Origin: Bacillota bacterium | GTDB taxonomy: Bacteria; Bacillota_I; Bacilli_A; RFN20; CAG-826 | Assembly (NCBI GenBank): GCA_030831415.1 | Contig: JAURLC010000058.1 | Coordinates: 1 to 10,456 of the forward strand | Length of the DNA: 10,456 nucleotides | Reading direction: 5' to 3' | Part shown: in pieces, positions 7,141 through 10,456 of the stretch | Layout of the letters: each line of letters begins with the position of its first letter | Position numbering within the stretch: position 1 is the stretch's first letter | The notes under the pieces: generated by a model | Databases searched by the model: none | Seen by the model: only the letters and a program-made list of their open reading frames with translations | Told to the model about the DNA's origin: nothing | Made by a program: the position numbers and the translations under genes

Positions 7141-8030
7141 TCATTCGCGAAAACGATATCATTGATGAACGTTATCGAATTATCAAAGAGTTAGGGGAAG
7201 GCGGTTTTGCCTATGTTTATCAAGCGGAAGATATCATTACTGGCAAAGAAATTGCCTTAAAAATAATTAAGGAAAACGCACTCAAATCAAAAGATAATTT
7301 AGTACGTTTCGAACGTGAAGCACGCGCATCAGCCTCCTTGAATCACCCCAACATTGTCAAAGTTATCAATATTGGATATCACGAAGACTTACCGTATATG
7401 GCAACTGAGCTCATTAAGGGTAAAACGCTTCGTGGACAACTCGATGAACAAAAACGATACAGTTTTGAACAAGCGTGTCATATTATGGTGGAATTATGTG
7501 AAGCCGTTCATTTTGCTCATAATGCACTCGTCATTCATCGCGATATTAAACCCGATAACGTATTTTTGACCCCTGATGAAACGGTTAAATTAGGGGATTT
7601 TGGTATCGCATTTTTTGAAAATTCTCGCCGGGTCACGAAGAGTCAAGTGATTATTGGCTCCGTTCATTATTTGCCTCCTGAAGTAACAAACGGACAATCT
7701 CCAACGTTTAAAAGTGATATTTACTCCTTAGGCATTACTTTTTTTGAACTCATTACAGGTCGGGTTCCATTTGAAGGAACCAACCAAATTAATGTTGCCA
7801 TGATGCATATTAAAGAACGATTCCCATCGCCACGTCATTTTGTGACTACGACCCCTAAAGCAGTAGAAAAAATAATTATTAAGGCATGTCGAAAAAATCC
7901 TCTCGATCGCTATCGATCGGTGTTAGATTTTCAGCGGGATATTCAAGCATGTTTGGATAATCCAGCATTACTTAAACCACAGCGATCTTTTTGGTCTCGT
8001 TTTTTAGGTTTAAAAACCCACGACGAATGA
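7137..8030 (+). CDS. prkC: Soluble Ser/Thr protein kinase, PrkC-like, without membrane anchor or PASTA repeats
   Basis: This is a Hanks-type kinase paired with PrpC. Motifs in the 297-aa product: glycine loop LGEGGFAYVY (19–28), K42 in IALK, a glutamate in FEREARAS, HRDIKPDN (134–141, catalytic D136), DFG (154–156), and SDIYSLG. The catalytic set is complete. B. subtilis PrkC is about 650 aa with a transmembrane helix and three extracellular PASTA repeats. Here the protein ends soon after the kinase domain with a short basic-aromatic tail (RSFWSRFLGLK) and no hydrophobic segment long enough to cross a membrane. Loss of the muropeptide sensor would suit a cell with altered or no peptidoglycan (inference). 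The chosen ATG overlaps the prpC stop (ATGA); a TTG at 7125 is a weaker choice. The activation loop has few Thr/Ser (S163, T167, S169, S175). It overlaps rsgA by 4 bases. Confidence 0.92.
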   Translation: MIIRENDIIDERYRIIKELGEGGFAYVYQAEDIITGKEIALKIIKENALKSKDNLVRFEREARASASLNHPNIVKVINIGYHEDLPYMATELIKGKTLRGQLDEQKRYSFEQACHIMVELCEAVHFAHNALVIHRDIKPDNVFLTPDETVKLGDFGIAFFENSRRVTKSQVIIGSVHYLPPEVTNGQSPTFKSDIYSLGITFFELITGRVPFEGTNQINVAMMHIKERFPSPRHFVTTTPKAVEKIIIKACRKNPLDRYRSVLDFQRDIQACLDNPALLKPQRSFWSRFLGLKTHDE

Positions 8031-8881
8031 ACACACGTATTTTTGCATTAGATTTTGGGGACTACATCGTAGAGGATAAAGGTATTTTACGTACTGTTCA
8101 TTTGCCCAAAACCTTACGGATCAAATATCCTCCAATAGTGGGAGATCTTGTTGTTCTCGATGCCTCTCAAACCCAAATTATCGAAGTACTTCCTCGTCGG
8201 ACGTATTTACATCGACCACGAATTGCGAACTTAGATCATGTATTTTTAGTCAATAGTCTTGTTGAACCTGTATTCTCTTTTAATTTATTAATGATGTTTA
8301 TGAGTTTTGCTGCCTATTACGAGCTTACTACGACGGTTGTGTTTACTAAACTAGATAAAGCATCTTTAGAGGATTATCCCGTTGAAATAGCTTATTTGAA
8401 TTCGCTTCATGTTGATACTTTAACCTTTGACAAATACCAAGGCGTGGATGTTCAACCCTTTATCGATCGAATTAAAGGAAACGTTGTTGCTTTTGCTGGT
8501 CAAACAGGTGTGGGTAAGTCTTCTATTATTAATGCTTTAAATCCAAATTTTCAACGAGAAATTGGAAGTTATTCGCAAGCTTTAGGTCGAGGAAAACATG
8601 AAACAAAAGAAGTAAGAATGATACCATTTTCCTCAGGTTATCTGGTGGATACACCAGGGTTTTCATCGCTTGTTTTACCAATGTTAAAAAGTGAATTAGC
8701 CCATTTATTTCCCGGATTTAAGGCATACATCGGTCAATGTAAATTTGCAAATTGTCTTCATTTAGAGGAACCTGGTTGTAAAATAAAGGAGGATGTGAAC
8801 AAAGGGTCTATTCCTCTGTTAGTCTATGAAACGTATCAAAAACTATTGGATACGTGTAAGGAAAAAAAGGAGTATGTATGA
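8027..8881 (+). CDS. rsgA: Ribosome small subunit-dependent GTPase RsgA (YloQ/CpgA)
   Basis: RsgA is a circularly permuted GTPase that checks late 30S maturation and is released on GTP hydrolysis. The 284 aa match the family. In order: an N-terminal OB-fold (about 1–70) ending in VLPRRTYLHRPRIANLDHV, G4 as TKLDK (107–111), P-loop GQTGVGKSS (158–166), and G3 as DTPGFSS (208–214). The zinc site follows, with C238, C243, H245 and C251 (CKFANCLH then PGC). All key residues are present. The ATG at 8027 overlaps the prkC stop (ATGA); a TTG at 7991 would add 12 residues and is less likely. In B. subtilis the neighbouring kinase PrkC has been reported to phosphorylate this GTPase, so the adjacency may be functional here too (inference). 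It overlaps rpe by 4 bases. Confidence 0.95.
   Translation: MNTRIFALDFGDYIVEDKGILRTVHLPKTLRIKYPPIVGDLVVLDASQTQIIEVLPRRTYLHRPRIANLDHVFLVNSLVEPVFSFNLLMMFMSFAAYYELTTTVVFTKLDKASLEDYPVEIAYLNSLHVDTLTFDKYQGVDVQPFIDRIKGNVVAFAGQTGVGKSSIINALNPNFQREIGSYSQALGRGKHETKEVRMIPFSSGYLVDTPGFSSLVLPMLKSELAHLFPGFKAYIGQCKFANCLHLEEPGCKIKEDVNKGSIPLLVYETYQKLLDTCKEKKEYV
8867..8872 (+). promoter_or_regulatory. Ribosome binding site of rpe
   Basis: AAGGAG five bases before the rpe ATG at 8878, inside the last codons of rsgA, is one of only three strong Shine-Dalgarno sequences in the window. It suggests rpe is translated more independently than most operon members, despite its ATGA overlap. Confidence 0.7.
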
Positions 8882-9549
8882 AAAAACTTTATCCAGGTAT
8901 TGCACCCAGTATTCTAGCTGCAGATTTTTCACACCTTGCCGATAATGTTCAATCTATGATTGATCATCGGATTTCGATGATTCATTTTGATATCATGGAT
9001 GGCCATTTTGTTCCCAATCTATCATTTGGGCCCGCGCTGGTTCAATCGCTTAGTTCTCAATTTTCGATTCTCACTGATGTGCATTTAATGATTGAAAAAC
9101 CTGCATTGTATGTCGATGCGTTCATTCGCGCAGGAGCGGATGTGATTACCTTTCACGTCGAAACGGTTAGTGAAGAAGAAGCACGTACGTTAATATCGCA
9201 CCTTCGTTCATTAAATGTTCAAGTGGGTATAAGTTTAAAACCCAACACACCTGTAGAAACACTATTACCTTTTTTACCACTTGTGGATTTAGTATTGGTG
9301 ATGTCCGTTGAACCAGGCTTTGGGGGTCAATCCTTTATCACTTCAGCATTAGATAAAATTAAATTTTTCTTTCAATATCGACAAGATCATCAATTACATT
9401 ACTTCATTGAAGTAGATGGTGGAATTGATTCCAAGACAGGGCCACAATGTCAGCTTGCCGGTGTGGATATACTTGTTGCCGGTAGTTTTTTATTTCAAAA
9501 GACAGATATTAAACATAGATTAACCTTGTTAGGTCATTCGATATCTTGA
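8878..9549 (+). CDS. rpe: Ribulose-phosphate 3-epimerase
   Basis: Rpe interconverts D-ribulose 5-phosphate and D-xylulose 5-phosphate in the pentose phosphate pathway. The 223-aa TIM barrel shows SILAADF (11–17), HFDIMDGHFVPN (36–47, metal ligands H36 and D38), DVHLM (67–71, H69), ISLKPNTP, MSVEPGFGGQ and EVDGGI with D180. All metal ligands and both catalytic aspartates (D38, D180) are present and the length is normal. The start is the ATG of an ATGA overlap with rsgA, with a strong AAGGAG in front. The stop TGA overlaps the next ATG by one base. In B. subtilis rpe is followed by thiN, which is not found here. Confidence 0.97.
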   Translation: MKKLYPGIAPSILAADFSHLADNVQSMIDHRISMIHFDIMDGHFVPNLSFGPALVQSLSSQFSILTDVHLMIEKPALYVDAFIRAGADVITFHVETVSEEEARTLISHLRSLNVQVGISLKPNTPVETLLPFLPLVDLVLVMSVEPGFGGQSFITSALDKIKFFFQYRQDHQLHYFIEVDGGIDSKTGPQCQLAGVDILVAGSFLFQKTDIKHRLTLLGHSIS

Positions 9550-10190
9550 TGATTGCACTCGGTTGGTTACTTTTTATTACTATCGGATTCGTAACGTATT
9601 TTTTTTTAAAACAATATCAATTTCATCATCGCCATCCCTTTCGTTGGCAAAATCAATTTCCATACGAACTTTCACAAAATCGTTATTTTCAAATTCCTTT
9701 TATTTTTGTGTGGGTTTTTATTTTTATTACCGCCTTATCAATTGGATATTTTTCTCAGATATTAACGATTCTTTACTTGCCTAGATACCAATTTGTTAGT
9801 GTCCTATTTGTGTTATGGTTGATGAGTACAACGTTATTGTTTTGGATACGTCCAATTCATGGTAATTGGTTTTTATGGTTTCATCTTTTACCCATAAGTT
9901 TTTTGATTCTTTTATTTTTTTACACGTCATTTAGTTTTTACACTGGACCTTTTGAAGAAGTTCAAACTTTTTTCCCTTATACATCGATCCTGCAAGGTGT
10001 TCTGCAACTTTTATTAATGCTCAATCCCAAATTGAAACATTGGTATCAATTAGAAAGAATTGAAGAACAAAATAAAAAACCACGTTTTCAACGTCCAATG
10101 TGGTTTGTATTGGCGTATTCTACGTGGTTAACGATGTTAAATGGAATCGTTTGGTTAATGTTACTACAAGTTGAAATGCTTATCGGGTAG
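9549..10190 (+). CDS. Unknown multi-pass membrane protein
   Basis: The 213-aa product is very rich in Phe, Leu, Ile and Trp. Hydrophobic segments lie at about 3–20, 49–75, 82–100, 107–128, 144–158 (shorter) and 184–206, predicting five or six membrane helices. A positively charged loop (about 21–33, with three His and three basic residues) follows the first helix. A strongly charged loop (161–182, ERIEEQNKKPRFQR) precedes the last. I do not recognise a family or any catalytic motif. It occupies the position of thiN but has nothing of thiamine pyrophosphokinase. The ATG at 9549 overlaps the rpe stop by one base (TGATG); a TTG at 9546 would add one residue. No Shine-Dalgarno sequence is visible, so reinitiation after rpe is likely. 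The stop lies 11 bases inside the tail of the convergent rpmB gene. Confidence 0.85.
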   Translation: MIALGWLLFITIGFVTYFFLKQYQFHHRHPFRWQNQFPYELSQNRYFQIPFIFVWVFIFITALSIGYFSQILTILYLPRYQFVSVLFVLWLMSTTLLFWIRPIHGNWFLWFHLLPISFLILLFFYTSFSFYTGPFEEVQTFFPYTSILQGVLQLLLMLNPKLKHWYQLERIEEQNKKPRFQRPMWFVLAYSTWLTMLNGIVWLMLLQVEMLIG

Positions 10191-10374
10191 CTTGGTTTTT
10201 CATCAAACTACGATAGGCACGTGCAGACATTTTTACAGATTTGGTAATCCCATTTTCTGTAATTTGATACGTTTGTAAATTGACATTCCACGTACGTCGT
10301 GTCGCACGTAAACTGTGACTACGGGCATTTCCCGTCATTGGACCTTTACCAGAAACTTTGCATACTCTTGCCAT
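10180..10374 (-). CDS. rpmB: 50S ribosomal protein bL28
   Basis: bL28 is a small component of the large ribosomal subunit. The 64-aa product matches in length and has the family N-terminus MARVCKVSGKGPMTGN, then SHSLRATRRTWNVNLQ and the C-terminal VKMSARAYRSL. Only one cysteine (C5) is present, so it is the zinc-free type. The start at 10374 is set by the conserved N-terminus and by AAGGAG seven bases upstream; an in-frame upstream start at 10410 lies upstream of the predicted transcription start. It is transcribed against the operon, as rpmB is in B. subtilis, and its stop TAA (10180–10182) lies within the last codons of the membrane protein gene. No terminator hairpin is visible beyond it. 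Confidence 0.96.
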   Translation of the reverse strand: MARVCKVSGKGPMTGNARSHSLRATRRTWNVNLQTYQITENGITKSVKMSARAYRSLMKNQATR

Positions 10375-10381
10375 AATAAAT

Positions 10382-10387
10382 CTCCTT
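10382..10387 (-). promoter_or_regulatory. rpmB: Ribosome binding site of rpmB
   Basis: On the minus strand AAGGAG lies seven bases before the rpmB ATG at 10374. This strong site supports the chosen start and contrasts with the SD-less starts of most genes in the window. Confidence 0.75.
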
Positions 10388-10400
10388 CGACAACGTGTAG

Positions 10401-10429
10401 ATAGTATCATGGATCCTAGAAATTCACAA
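10401..10429 (-). promoter_or_regulatory. rpmB: Predicted promoter of rpmB (extended -10)
   Basis: On the minus strand, TTGTGA (10424–10429, 4/6), a 17-base spacer and TACTAT (10401–10406, 4/6) are joined by a TG one base before the -10. A start near 10394 would give a leader of about 20 bases containing the Shine-Dalgarno sequence. Confidence 0.55.
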
Positions 10430-10446
10430 CATATTTTACTTAATTA

Positions 10447-10455
10447 TGCTAAAAT
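10447..10455 (+). promoter_or_regulatory. Candidate extended -10 for the next rightward gene
   Basis: TGCTAAAAT on the plus strand matches the extended -10 pattern (TG, one base, TAAAAT). A partial -35 TTCACA (10423–10428) is 21 bases away, which is too far, so this rests on the -10 alone. In B. subtilis the genes after rpmB (yloU, yloV) read rightward, which fits a promoter here. Confidence 0.3.
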
Positions 10456-10456
10456 A

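Noticed and set aside
7906..7920. Repeated GATCG motif in the kinase gene
   Set aside because: It is explained by coding for the conserved kinase C-lobe segment LDRYRS and has no further copies forming an array.
7991..8026. TTG start of rsgA
   Set aside because: The 12 added residues are simply the kinase tail in another frame; ATG 8027 starts at the OB-fold and forms an ATGA overlap.

Overview
The window is AT-rich DNA from a low-GC Gram-positive (Firmicutes) lineage. Gene order follows the Bacillus subtilis yloA(rqcH)–gmk–priA–rsmB–rlmN–prpC–prkC–rsgA–rpe–rpmB region, but in stripped-down form. Between gmk and priA there is no rpoZ or coaBC. Between priA and rsmB there is no def or fmt, and one small unknown gene sits there instead. 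Between rpe and rpmB there is no thiN, and a small membrane protein sits there. The Ser/Thr kinase has lost its membrane anchor and PASTA sensor repeats. These losses suggest a reduced, possibly wall-less Mollicutes-like or Erysipelotrichia-like organism; this is inference. TGA ends at least five recognisable genes at the expected length and Trp is TGG, so the standard code (table 11) applies, not the Mycoplasma/Spiroplasma code.

Layout. The left edge (1–720, minus strand) holds the N-terminal 240 codons of a divergent NFACT/RqcH-like protein, running off the window. It faces gmk across 71 bases that carry two back-to-back promoters sharing a -35 element. Both promoters are so close to their start codons that both mRNAs should be leaderless or nearly so. 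From 792 to 10190, ten plus-strand genes form one dense apparent operon: gmk, priA, a DUF1904-like gene, rsmB-like, rlmN, prpC, prkC, rsgA, rpe and a membrane protein. Eight of the nine junctions overlap or are 2 bases apart (many are ATGA overlaps); the only real gap is 3575–3635. At the right edge rpmB (bL28) lies on the minus strand, overlaps the operon's last gene tail-to-tail by 11 bases, and has its own promoter and Shine-Dalgarno sequence. A possible plus-strand promoter for the next gene ends the window.

Functionally, the cluster joins nucleotide supply (Gmk), replication restart (PriA), ribosome modification and assembly (RsmB-like, RlmN, RsgA, bL28), a reversible Ser/Thr phosphorylation pair (PrpC/PrkC) and a pentose-phosphate enzyme (Rpe).

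The main surprises are two apparent pseudoenzymes. The RqcH-like protein lacks the motifs known to be needed for Ala-tRNA handling. The RsmB-like protein keeps its fold signature but has lost the SAM-binding motif and the catalytic cysteine. The shared bidirectional leaderless promoter is the other notable feature. No mobile elements, CRISPR, tRNA or rRNA were seen, and no gene-free stretch exceeds 100 bases.
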